Shown here one piece after another: positions 36,775-44,128 of a stretch of DNA of 64,000 nt; the stretch's first letter is position 1; each line of letters begins with the position of its first letter. The stretch covers positions 15,520-79,519 of the forward strand of contig CBDURO010000002.1 in NCBI GenBank assembly GCA_965369995.1. Direction: 5' to 3'. The position numbers and the translations under genes were made by a program. The stretch comes from JAHJCW01 sp965369995 (GTDB lineage: Bacteria > Fidelibacterota > Marinisomatia > Marinisomatales > JAHJCW01). The notes below the pieces were generated by a model. The model saw only the letters and a list, made by a program, of their open reading frames with translations, had not been told where the DNA came from and searched no databases.

Positions 36775-37259
36775 TTTTTCTTAGTAAGCGGACGTTCTTT
36801 TCTGATTTTATCCTGAAGTTTTAATAACCCCTCTATTAATGATTCCGGTCTTGGGGGACAACCCGGTACATATACATCTACGGGAATTATCTGATCGACA
36901 CCCTTTAACACATGATAACCTTGTCTCGAATAAGGACCACCACTATTGGCGCAGCTTCCCATAGATATAACATATTTAGGCTCTGCCATTTGATCATATA
37001 ATAATTTTACACGTGATGCCATTTTCAATGTTACTGTTCCTGCTACAATCATAACATCTGCTTGACGAGGTGAGGATCGCGGCATCATACCGATGCGCTC
37101 GAGGTCATGTCGGCTAGCCGCAGTTGCCATCATTTCAATTGCACAGCAAGCTAAACCAAATTGAAAATACCAAGCTGATGTGGACCGTGCCCAGCTTAAT
37201 AATTGATCAATCTTTGCTGTAACAATATTATCATCGAATCTATCTTCTAAAAAACCCAT
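36771..37259 (-). CDS. nuoB: NADH-quinone oxidoreductase subunit B
   Basis: Holds the terminal 4Fe-4S cluster N2 that reduces quinone. Cluster ligands are the adjacent cysteines in FGLACCAIEMMA, then SMGSCANSGGPY and VPGCPPRPESLI. The RSSPRQADVMIVAGT segment is universal in the family. 162 residues; 6 bases follow nuoA. Confidence 0.97.
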   Translation of the reverse strand: MGFLEDRFDDNIVTAKIDQLLSWARSTSAWYFQFGLACCAIEMMATAASRHDLERIGMMPRSSPRQADVMIVAGTVTLKMASRVKLLYDQMAEPKYVISMGSCANSGGPYSRQGYHVLKGVDQIIPVDVYVPGCPPRPESLIEGLLKLQDKIRKERPLTKKK

Positions 37260-37265
37260 TTACTC

Positions 37266-37679
37266 CTAGGCTTCCTTTCCACTAATTTTTTGATATCTGC
37301 CTTCACCGTATTTAACACGATACTTTACCCAGTCTAAGTCCTTTTTCTTCCATACATAAATCAACCCCACAATAAGGATTATTAGAAATATCGCCATTTC
37401 AAAAAAAGCAAGCCAGCCCAATTCTTTATAAACCACTGCCCAAGGGAATAAAAATAATATTTCCACATCAAATATGATAAAAACCAGAGCAATTACATAA
37501 TAACGAATATTAAATTTAACCCAAGCTGAACCCTCGGCTTCCTCACCACATTCATAGGTTGATAATTTGCTTTTTGAAGGGCGAGAAGGCGATAATAGTT
37601 TCGCTAATAAAAGCGCAACGGTCAATAAAACCGTGCCGATTATGACAAATAAAAATACTGTTCCGAAGTCTCTATACAT
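37266..37679 (-). CDS. nuoA: NADH-quinone oxidoreductase subunit A
   Basis: Three-helix membrane subunit of complex I (137 residues) with YECGEEAEGSAWVKFNIRYY between the first two helices and VIFDVEILFLFPWA in the second. It is the first gene of nuoABCDHIJKLMN. A sigma-70-type promoter is visible just upstream (37708-37735), facing away from the proline dehydrogenase gene. Confidence 0.96.
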   Translation of the reverse strand: MYRDFGTVFLFVIIGTVLLTVALLLAKLLSPSRPSKSKLSTYECGEEAEGSAWVKFNIRYYVIALVFIIFDVEILFLFPWAVVYKELGWLAFFEMAIFLIILIVGLIYVWKKKDLDWVKYRVKYGEGRYQKISGKEA

Positions 37680-37707
37680 TATTTGATTTGGTCATTGAAG
37701 TTACAAA

Positions 37708-37735
37708 TTTATAGCTTTGCATTTTCAGCAGTCAA
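37708..37735 (-). promoter_or_regulatory. Candidate sigma-70 promoter of the nuo(-nqr) operon
   Basis: Read on the minus strand: TTGACT (37730-37735), a 16-base spacer, then TATAAA (37708-37713). Transcription would begin near 37701, leaving a leader of about 20 bases before the nuoA ATG at 37677-37679. It is the best promoter match in the divergent gap 37680-37821. FCB bacteria may use other consensus sequences, so this is a candidate. Confidence 0.5.
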
Positions 37736-37802
37736 GGCAAACTTAGGTTTTTAAAAATTAATTCTAAAAACTATATTTTGATTTTGTTTTGAACCAATAT
37801 AG

Positions 37803-37808
37803 TATAAT
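37803..37808 (+). promoter_or_regulatory. Possible -10 element for the proline dehydrogenase gene
   Basis: A perfect TATAAT on the plus strand, with a loose TTGATT at 37778-37783 (19-base spacer). If used, RNA would start about 37815, leaving a very short leader before ATG 37822 and excluding the upstream TTG start. Weak evidence in AT-rich DNA. Confidence 0.25.
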
Positions 37809-37821
37809 AATTTTAAGTACT

Positions 37822-38715
37822 ATGAAAATAATTAATACTATCCTTGTAAGTCTTCTTTCCCATTTACCAAAATGGATTGTCAAGCCATTTGCTTCACCAT
37901 ATGTAGCAGGTGTTACTGTTGACGAAGTGGTTGAAACCGTTAAATCACTAAACAATAAGGGCTATGTGACAACCGTTGACATTCTTGGTGAACATGTTGC
38001 TACAGAAGAAGAATCATATCGGATACGGAATGACTATCTAAATCTATATGATAGAATTGAAGGACTCGATGCAAATATTTCTCTTAAACCTACGCATTTA
38101 GGTATGGAGATTGATCCTGCGTTAGCTGAAAGCAATCTGCTCAGTATTTTAGAAAAAGCTAAAGAAAAAAATAACTTCATGCGAATCGATATGGAGAACT
38201 CTCCATATACCGATGCGACAATTGATATATATAAAAAATGTTTAATAAAATATAATAAAGTTGGAATGGTATTGCAATCCTATTTACAACGTACCGCGCA
38301 AGATATTTTTGATCTTGATTCCGCTAAATTTAATTGTAGAATCTGCAAAGGTATCTATCGTGAATCAGAAGAAATTGCCTATCATGGTAAAGAAAAAATA
38401 CGTGAACAATTTTTCAATGATGTAAAAGCCATTTTAACCGGAAAAGGATATGTCGCTATAGCAACTCATGATAAACTACTGATAGATAAAATTGAAAATT
38501 GGATTATCGAAAAGAAGATTCCGCTCAATCGATTTGAGTTTCAAGTACTATACGGCGTACCAATGGGCAATCGATTGCAAAGATTGTTGGATAAAGGATA
38601 CACAGTACGGAATTACGTACCATTCGGGGAAGCTTGGTTTGATTACTCGATACGCAGACTAAAAGAAAATCCAAATATTATGTGGTATGTATTAGGAAAT
38701 ATGTTTAAGAAGTAA
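37822..38715 (+). CDS. Proline dehydrogenase
   Basis: FAD-dependent TIM-barrel enzyme that oxidises proline to pyrroline-5-carboxylate, passing electrons to quinone. The monofunctional short form has 297 residues. Recognisable segments are VTTVDILGEHV near the start, ISLKPTHLGMEID, MRIDMENSPYTD, and GMVLQSYLQRT. RICKGIYRE, VAIATHD, FEFQVLYGVPMG and VPFGEAWFDYSIRRLKENP follow. The last carries the paired arginines that bind proline. I chose ATG 37822; an in-frame TTG 33 bases upstream is possible. It is transcribed away from nuoA and is followed 70 bases later by the OsmC gene. The partner P5C dehydrogenase is not in the window. Confidence 0.9.
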   Translation: MKIINTILVSLLSHLPKWIVKPFASPYVAGVTVDEVVETVKSLNNKGYVTTVDILGEHVATEEESYRIRNDYLNLYDRIEGLDANISLKPTHLGMEIDPALAESNLLSILEKAKEKNNFMRIDMENSPYTDATIDIYKKCLIKYNKVGMVLQSYLQRTAQDIFDLDSAKFNCRICKGIYRESEEIAYHGKEKIREQFFNDVKAILTGKGYVAIATHDKLLIDKIENWIIEKKIPLNRFEFQVLYGVPMGNRLQRLLDKGYTVRNYVPFGEAWFDYSIRRLKENPNIMWYVLGNMFKK

Positions 38716-38785
38716 CCATTTAACAAAAATATAATCAAAATAGTCTAGAATTGAATTATCTAATAATAACTAAACATTTAACAAA

Positions 38786-39208
38786 ATGAATGAAAAAGAA
38801 ACAATAAACGCAAGTTGGATAGGAAAAATGGGTTTTGAGGCCAAAGTTAACGGTCATAAAATTATTTTGGATGCAGTTGAAAATGTCGGTGGTGAAGATA
38901 AAGGTCCAAGGCCTAAACCTTTTATGATGGTTTCGTTAGCAGGATGTACTGGAATGGATGTAATATCTATTCTTAAGAAAATGCGTGTAGATGTTGATGA
39001 TTTTAATGTTAGGGTTGATGGTGAATTAACAGACGAACACCCAAAATATTATAACAAAATGCATGTAACTTACGAATTCTGGGGGAAAGACCTACCTATT
39101 GATAAACTTAAAAAAGCAGTAAAACTTTCTGAAGATAAATATTGCGGTGTTAGTGCAACTTACAAAAAGGTAATGGAGTTAACTTCAGAAATTATTGTGC
39201 ACGAATAA
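38786..39208 (+). CDS. OsmC/Ohr-family peroxidase-like protein
   Basis: 140 residues of the OsmC fold. The two redox-active cysteines that reduce organic hydroperoxides are present at Cys54 (SLAGCTGMDVISIL) and Cys120 (EDKYCGVSAT). It lacks features separating Ohr from the wider YhfA-like OsmC group; the SLAGCTGMD form is closer to the latter. Probably cytoplasmic and protective against oxidants; the true substrate is unknown. A CoA-binding-protein remnant begins exactly at its stop codon. Confidence 0.88.
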   Translation: MNEKETINASWIGKMGFEAKVNGHKIILDAVENVGGEDKGPRPKPFMMVSLAGCTGMDVISILKKMRVDVDDFNVRVDGELTDEHPKYYNKMHVTYEFWGKDLPIDKLKKAVKLSEDKYCGVSATYKKVMELTSEIIVHE

Positions 39209-39351
39209 TTTGGTTTCAAGATGGTGTAATTAATGATGAAGCGGCTAAAAAAGCTGTGAATGCTGGATTATTGGTTGTCATGGACGATTGCATACTAAGA
39301 CAACGCCAAGCGATGGATGATCCAAACTACGCAGCGCATTGTGAGATTTAG
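39208..39351 (+). pseudogene. Remnant of a CoA-binding (YccU-like) protein, C-terminal end only
   Basis: Reading from 39208 gives 47 codons (IWFQDGVINDEAAKKAVNAG, then LLVVMDDC...) and a TAG at 39349-39351. This matches the end of the small Rossmann CoA-binding proteins, where a WLQxGVxNEEAA...GLxVVMDxC segment is typical. The N-terminal two thirds, including any start codon, are missing. The reading frame runs straight back into the OsmC gene in another frame. It looks like what is left after a deletion that joined the two genes. Confidence 0.72.
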
Positions 39352-39470
39352 ATTAGACTTTAGATATTAGATATTGGATATTGGATGTTAGATGTAAAGG
39401 TTTTGAATTCAACATTTAACATTCAAAACTCAACATCCACCTTCTTCCATTTTCCATCATCCATCAACCA
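39352..39470. repeat. Low-complexity intergenic repeat with nested inverted repeats
   Basis: Between the convergent OsmC/remnant unit and nadK. The left part repeats TTAGATATTGGATATTGGATG-like words, and the right part repeats CATC/CATCAACC words that resemble their complement. Exact inverted arms are TGGATGTT (39382-39389) with AACATCCA (39432-39439), and inside them GTTTTGAAT (39400-39408) with ATTCAAAAC (39421-39429). The transcript from either strand could fold, so it may act as a bidirectional stop for the facing genes. No gene is visible here. Confidence 0.6.
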
Positions 39471-40352
39471 TTAATCATCATTACCCCGTTTTCCCCACCC
39501 CATTTTATTACGTAGAGTTGTGTAGTAACTGCAATCTACAAAATCTATAAACTTGATTACATAATTTGCTTTGCGCACTGTGATTACCGCATCATAATTA
39601 AAGTTATGGAAAACTTGCCCGTCCAGAGTAACTCCAATATCTTCCGCCGGATCTATAGGAAAAGTTATTTTAATTTCTGAGGAATCAGGAACAACTAATG
39701 GTCTTGAAGTAAGCGAATGAGGGCATATGGGAGTAATAATAATTGATTTAACGCTGGGTTCAACAATCGGACCTCCCGCTGAAAGCGAGTAAGCCGTTGA
39801 ACCCGTGGGAGTTGAAACAATTATCCCGTCGGCTTTGTATTTGCCGATAAATCTATTGTCCGCTTCCAACATACAAGTAACCATCCGATGTGTTTTTCCA
39901 TTATTTACAACTACTTCATTTAACACCTGTGAATTAATTGTTCTACCGTTTGCTGACATCTCGGCATCAAGGACCATATGGTCACTAATTATGTATTTCC
40001 CTTCAATTACCTGATTAAGTCTGTTATATAAATCAGATAAGGTAACATTAGCCATAAATCCCAAATCACCCAAATGAATACCTAATATCGGAATATTCCG
40101 ATGTGCTACTGCACGAGCGGCGGATAATATTGTTCCATCACCACCTAAAGTAAGAATGAAATCCATATCATTAAAATCATCTGCACTTTCGATAACCGGA
40201 AAATCTGTTTGTTTAAATTGTTTTAAAATTCTGGTTGTGAGGTAAGGTGTTAATTCATGGTTTTTTGCCCAATCAAGGATTCCTGGAAGGGTGTCCCAAA
40301 ATTTAGGTTTTTCTGTATTTCCCCAAATTGCGAACTTTTTAGATTTTTTCAT
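39471..40352 (-). CDS. nadK: NAD kinase
   Basis: Phosphorylates NAD to NADP. 293 residues with the GGDGT nucleotide motif (FILTLGGDGTILSAAR), the NEVVVNNG segment, and the glycine/serine-rich GIIVSTPTGSTAYSLSAGGP. The C-terminal ITPICPHSLTSRPLVVP is also conserved. It overlaps the xseB stop by 4 bases and ends the xseA-xseB-nadK run. Confidence 0.95.
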   Translation of the reverse strand: MKKSKKFAIWGNTEKPKFWDTLPGILDWAKNHELTPYLTTRILKQFKQTDFPVIESADDFNDMDFILTLGGDGTILSAARAVAHRNIPILGIHLGDLGFMANVTLSDLYNRLNQVIEGKYIISDHMVLDAEMSANGRTINSQVLNEVVVNNGKTHRMVTCMLEADNRFIGKYKADGIIVSTPTGSTAYSLSAGGPIVEPSVKSIIITPICPHSLTSRPLVVPDSSEIKITFPIDPAEDIGVTLDGQVFHNFNYDAVITVRKANYVIKFIDFVDCSYYTTLRNKMGWGKRGNDD

Positions 40353-40579
40353 TTTATAACTTTTAATTCAAATGAATTGTCTGTTTTTTTGATTAATTCT
40401 TTAATTTTTTGATCAGCATTATCCAATTTAGTACGGCAGATTTTGCTTAACTTGATGCCTTCTTTGAACAATTCCAAATTTTTCTCTAATGTCTCTTGTC
40501 CTGATTCAAGCTGATTTACAATTTCTTCCAATTTTTTGAATACTTCCTCAAAAGCAAGGTCTTTTTTCTTATTAGCCAT
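40349..40579 (-). CDS. xseB: Exodeoxyribonuclease VII small subunit
   Basis: 76-residue helical protein that binds the large subunit XseA. The conserved stretch FEEVFKKLEEIVNQLESGQE and LEKNLELFKEGIKL identify it. It lies 26 bases after xseA and overlaps nadK by 4 bases. Confidence 0.94.
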   Translation of the reverse strand: MANKKKDLAFEEVFKKLEEIVNQLESGQETLEKNLELFKEGIKLSKICRTKLDNADQKIKELIKKTDNSFELKVIK

Positions 40580-40605
40580 TATATAACTTACAAAAATTGA
40601 TTAAT

Positions 40606-41829
40606 TCATTGTTTGTTTTTTGATTTAGTTAAATCCATAATTTTAGTTGCAGTAAATGATCCCTTTGAAGTCAATAATTCAAACTTATGACCCTTTTCAA
40701 TATCTCCCGATGCTCTGATTATTTGTCTGTCAGGCAGCTTAAATGCAACTGAATAACCTCTTTTCAAAATTGCTATCGGATTTAAAGCCGATAATTTTTC
40801 AGTTAAAGGACTTAATTCCATTCTCAAAATATTTTGATTCTGTAATATAGAATTGACAAACCGGGCTGATAATTTTTCTAACTCACTTTGTTGTAAATCA
40901 ATAATTTTTTGCGGTTGTTGCCTTGAATGGCGATTGATTAATTCGTCAACATTTTGCCACTTGCATTCTATCAAATTCTTGATATACGATTTAAGTTTCA
41001 TTTCTAGTCTGTCAAAAGTTTCTTTTATATCTGACACAGAAGGACTTACAATTTCTGCGGCAGCCGATGGTGTAGATGTGTATTTGTCAGCAACCATATC
41101 TGATATAGAATAATCTGTTTCGTGTCCGACGGCAGAGATAATTGGGATTGTAGAAGCACTAATAGAACGGGCGACTATTTCCTCATTAAATGGCCATAAG
41201 TCTTCTAATGATCCGCCTCCCCGTCCCATAATTATTACATCAACTTTTTTATATTCATTAAATTCTTCAATCGCTTGGCCAATATCAAGAGCTGCCCCTT
41301 CACCTTGCACTTTAGTTGCACGTAAAATTATATCAACGAACGGGGCACGTCTCTCCAAAATTTGAAATATATCTTGAACAGCCGCTCCGGATTGACTTGT
41401 AATCACACCAATTGTTTTAGGATATTCCGGTAACTTCTGCTTCTTTTCAATATCAAATAAACCTTCTTCAGCAAGTTGTTTCTTTAATGCTTCAAATGCC
41501 AAATATAGAGTTCCAATACCTGATGGCTCCATTTGTTTTAAGTCAAGTTGATATACTCCTTTAGATTTATATACTTTTAACTTACCGAAAGCTAAAATCT
41601 GCATACCATCTTCCGGTTTAAATCGTAAATATTGATTAGATCCTTTCCACATTACCGCTTTGATCTCAGCAAAATCGTCTTTTAATGTAAAATACATATG
41701 ACCGGAATAATGATGTTTAAAATTTGAAATCTCCCCGGAAACCCAAATTTGCTGAAAATTACCTTCAAGCAAATTTTTAATCTGATTTGTTAATTCACTA
41801 ACTGAAATTGTTTGATTAGTGTCGAGCAT
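40606..41829 (-). CDS. xseA: Exodeoxyribonuclease VII large subunit
   Basis: Degrades single-stranded DNA together with XseB. 407 residues: an N-terminal OB-fold (about 20-100, with WVSGEISNFKHHYSGHMYFT and a KAVMWKG segment), then the catalytic domain with GVITSQSGAAVQDI, IMGRGGGSLEDLWPFNEE and SAVGHETDYSISD. A coiled-coil-rich section follows, and a C-terminal LKRGYSVA segment. Directly followed by xseB. Confidence 0.95.
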   Translation of the reverse strand: MLDTNQTISVSELTNQIKNLLEGNFQQIWVSGEISNFKHHYSGHMYFTLKDDFAEIKAVMWKGSNQYLRFKPEDGMQILAFGKLKVYKSKGVYQLDLKQMEPSGIGTLYLAFEALKKQLAEEGLFDIEKKQKLPEYPKTIGVITSQSGAAVQDIFQILERRAPFVDIILRATKVQGEGAALDIGQAIEEFNEYKKVDVIIMGRGGGSLEDLWPFNEEIVARSISASTIPIISAVGHETDYSISDMVADKYTSTPSAAAEIVSPSVSDIKETFDRLEMKLKSYIKNLIECKWQNVDELINRHSRQQPQKIIDLQQSELEKLSARFVNSILQNQNILRMELSPLTEKLSALNPIAILKRGYSVAFKLPDRQIIRASGDIEKGHKFELLTSKGSFTATKIMDLTKSKNKQ

Positions 41830-41958
41830 TTATAAATTTAATAATTAATATTGAAGATTAAAGATTGTTTTTTTGTCATATAGTAATTTGTTGTATATCT
41901 GCCATATCCGTAACTATTACTGCCCCATAATCCACTAATTCCCAAATCTCATAATAAC

Positions 41959-42822
41959 CTAATCCCCTATTTCCGGTGCTCCAGCTTTGACCCAACAGGT
42001 ATACCAATAAGAAGCAATTCGTTCTGCAGACTTATTTAATCTATCATGAACAACATCTGCAGTCTGAGTGTACAATACAGATAAGTATTCATCATCAAAT
42101 GAAAGTTTCTCGTATGTGTTAAGACTGTCAGCCTGAATTTTTGTTAAAGGAGCACGTGCTAATGAGTCAGCGCTAAGTAATAATAGATATACATTGTATG
42201 ATTCCTTCACAATTGCAAATGCCATTTCCAAAGAGTTAAGAATTATGTTTGCATTATTTGATGGCTCGATATATGTCACGTACTGCTTAACCATTGGGGT
42301 CTCCCAACGGAAATGAACTCCTTCGTTTCCTGTTAATTGTCCATTATAATTAGCACAGGTATGCAGTGGCATGTGGATATCAGCAACATAATGACTTAAG
42401 GCAGACATAGTGTAAATTGATTTTTCCCATTTTCCTTCCTTGAATAATGCAACCAATCGATTGCAATAATTATCAATATTCCATGGGGCTATTCCCCATT
42501 GGCTCACATTTTCCTCGCCATATTTGGAATATAAATTGTCAATATTTCTTGGGATATTTTCAAAAGGATATTCATCATATAAATCAGCATCTATAAAATG
42601 GCGATGCCCTTCGTCAGGATCCACTGCCTTCCAAAAATCAGGATCAGCCGCATGATATGATAGTTTATCAATGTGCTGATTTAGAAAATCGCCGAATTCA
42701 CCGGGAACTGCCTGAACAGCTGCTCTCGTAATTCGGCGATGTACATCATAACCCCAACCAAACAGTTGAGTTAACGATATTAACAATTGGAAAATAATTA
42801 TATTTACGGCAATTCGCCGCAT
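41959..42822 (-). CDS. Secreted zinc-dependent phospholipase C / S1-P1 nuclease superfamily protein
   Basis: 287 residues. A signal peptide (about 1-22) would leave Trp23 as first residue, which in this superfamily ligates zinc by its free amino group. Probable further ligands are His28, Asp60, His73 or His75, then His144, Asp148 and His154 (SHYVADIHMPLH), and His170/Glu174 (HFRWE). The last pair with glutamate is as in Bacillus phospholipase C; P1 nuclease has aspartate there. The substrate (phospholipid or nucleic acid) cannot be decided. Exported to periplasm or outside. It ends 129 bases before xseA and follows the tiny COX24-like gene. Confidence 0.75.
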   Translation of the reverse strand: MRRIAVNIIIFQLLISLTQLFGWGYDVHRRITRAAVQAVPGEFGDFLNQHIDKLSYHAADPDFWKAVDPDEGHRHFIDADLYDEYPFENIPRNIDNLYSKYGEENVSQWGIAPWNIDNYCNRLVALFKEGKWEKSIYTMSALSHYVADIHMPLHTCANYNGQLTGNEGVHFRWETPMVKQYVTYIEPSNNANIILNSLEMAFAIVKESYNVYLLLLSADSLARAPLTKIQADSLNTYEKLSFDDEYLSVLYTQTADVVHDRLNKSAERIASYWYTCWVKAGAPEIGD

Positions 42823-42834
42823 ATTGTATATCTC

Positions 42835-42927
42835 CTACTTACGTTTCTTATGTCGATTAGCGCGTAAACGTTTTTTACGTTTATGTGTATTCATCTTGCG
42901 CTTTTTGCGTTTTTTTCCGCTTGGCAT
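42835..42927 (-). CDS. Tiny basic COX24/mS38-like ribosomal protein
   Basis: 30 residues, more than half lysine or arginine (MPSGKKRKKRK, then MNTHKRKKRLRANRHKKRK). It starts at ATG 42925-42927 with a strong AAGGAG ribosome site and ends with TAG at 42835-42837. It matches the short AURKAIP1/COX24-domain proteins of Bacteroidota and relatives. These are related to mitochondrial mS38 and, I believe, mycobacterial bS22, small-subunit proteins that bind rRNA. It lies 13 bases after HU and 12 before the phospholipase-like gene. It is easily missed because of its length. Confidence 0.82.
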   Translation of the reverse strand: MPSGKKRKKRKMNTHKRKKRLRANRHKKRK

Positions 42928-42940
42928 TAATTCTCCTTAA

Positions 42941-43225
42941 TTATTTCAATGTGTTTAATACTTTTAACCGCATTTTTTTTGCTGGTTTAAATGTCGGAAC
43001 ATAACGTTCTTTCAAATAAATAATTTCTCCAGTGCCGGGATTTCGCGCTTTTTTAGGTTGTCGGTGTTTTACTGAAAAAGTACCAAATCCACGCAGTTCA
43101 ACCCGTTCATGCTTAGATAATGCATCTATGATAATCGCCATAATACCGTTCATAACAGCTTCAGTTTCAACCTTGGTTAATCCGGTAGCCGTCGAAACAT
43201 TATCCACTATTTCTTGCTTGGTCAT
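42941..43225 (-). CDS. HU/IHF-family DNA-binding protein
   Basis: 94-residue histone-like protein that bends and compacts DNA. The sequence has the family helix-dimer start TKQEIVDNVSTATGLTK, the conserved LRGFGTFSV turn, and the arm segment RKARNPGTGE with PTFKPAKKMR. It cannot be assigned firmly to HU or IHF by eye, though ARNPxTGE is shared by both. It starts 9 bases after the sppA stop. Confidence 0.93.
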   Translation of the reverse strand: MTKQEIVDNVSTATGLTKVETEAVMNGIMAIIIDALSKHERVELRGFGTFSVKHRQPKKARNPGTGEIIYLKERYVPTFKPAKKMRLKVLNTLK

Positions 43226-43234
43226 TTTCTACTC

Positions 43235-44128
43235 CTATTGCCAACGATAGGCCGGTTCAACTCCAATTCGGCTTCCAAAATTATGTTGGATTTCATTATA
43301 TAATAAATCAAATACAGATTTACGTTTTTTCCTTATTTCAACTTTTTTAGGTTTACCCTTAATACCACCAATTTTTCCCGCAATAGCGATGGCATCTTCA
43401 AAGGTACCTATTGTATCAATTAAACTTAATTCTAAAGCCTGATTTCCCGTAAATATTCTACCATCAGCAAATTTACGAACATCCTCAACCGGAATGCTTC
43501 TACCGATAGCAACTGCGTTAATAAATTGTTCATGTTGGTCATCTATTACCGACTGAAAATATTCACGATCAGCTCTACTAACCGGTCTGGTCGGTGAACC
43601 TGAATCTTTTAGTTTACCGCTCTTTATTGTTTCAACATGTAATCCTATCTTATCAAGTAATTTCGTTACCACGGGATATTCTATAATAACACCAATACTT
43701 CCTACTAATGAACCGTGGTTCGCCACAATCATTTCACTCTCAAGAGCAGCATAATACGCACCCGATGCCGCAGCATTATCCACTGATACAATAATAGGTA
43801 CTTTTCCTTTTAAATCTTTAACTTTTTCATATATTTCTTGTGAGGCACCAACAACTCCTCCACCGCTGTTTATGCGCAAAACAATTGCTTTTATATCAGC
43901 TCTTTCGGAATAGTCATTTAACTGTTTATTTACTTGTTCGGAAGATAAAATCATTCCTTCTAAACGAACTATACCAATTTTAGCTCCTCCGAATATTCCG
44001 GAACCGGATGTCGCTGAACTAAAGATACGTATAATAATAAATAATAATAAAATAGAACCGATACCGAACCAGATCCATCGATTGCTTGAGCCCGGTTTGT
44101 AATTTTGCCTTAGCTTCTCTTTAACCAT
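43235..44128 (-). CDS. sppA: Signal peptide peptidase SppA, short (S49) form
   Basis: Membrane serine protease that degrades leftover signal peptides. 297 residues: a membrane helix (about 18-37), then a single S49 domain with LRINSGGGVVGASQEIYE, the nucleophile serine in AAASGAYYAA, and the catalytic lysine region KSGKLKDSGSPTRP. The single-domain size matches Bacillus-type SppA rather than the double E. coli form. The start is ATG 44126-44128, which overlaps the upstream transglycosylase gene by 19 bases. A longer in-frame reading lies fully inside that gene and is unlikely. Confidence 0.92.
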   Translation of the reverse strand: MVKEKLRQNYKPGSSNRWIWFGIGSILLLFIIIRIFSSATSGSGIFGGAKIGIVRLEGMILSSEQVNKQLNDYSERADIKAIVLRINSGGGVVGASQEIYEKVKDLKGKVPIIVSVDNAAASGAYYAALESEMIVANHGSLVGSIGVIIEYPVVTKLLDKIGLHVETIKSGKLKDSGSPTRPVSRADREYFQSVIDDQHEQFINAVAIGRSIPVEDVRKFADGRIFTGNQALELSLIDTIGTFEDAIAIAGKIGGIKGKPKKVEIRKKRKSVFDLLYNEIQHNFGSRIGVEPAYRWQ

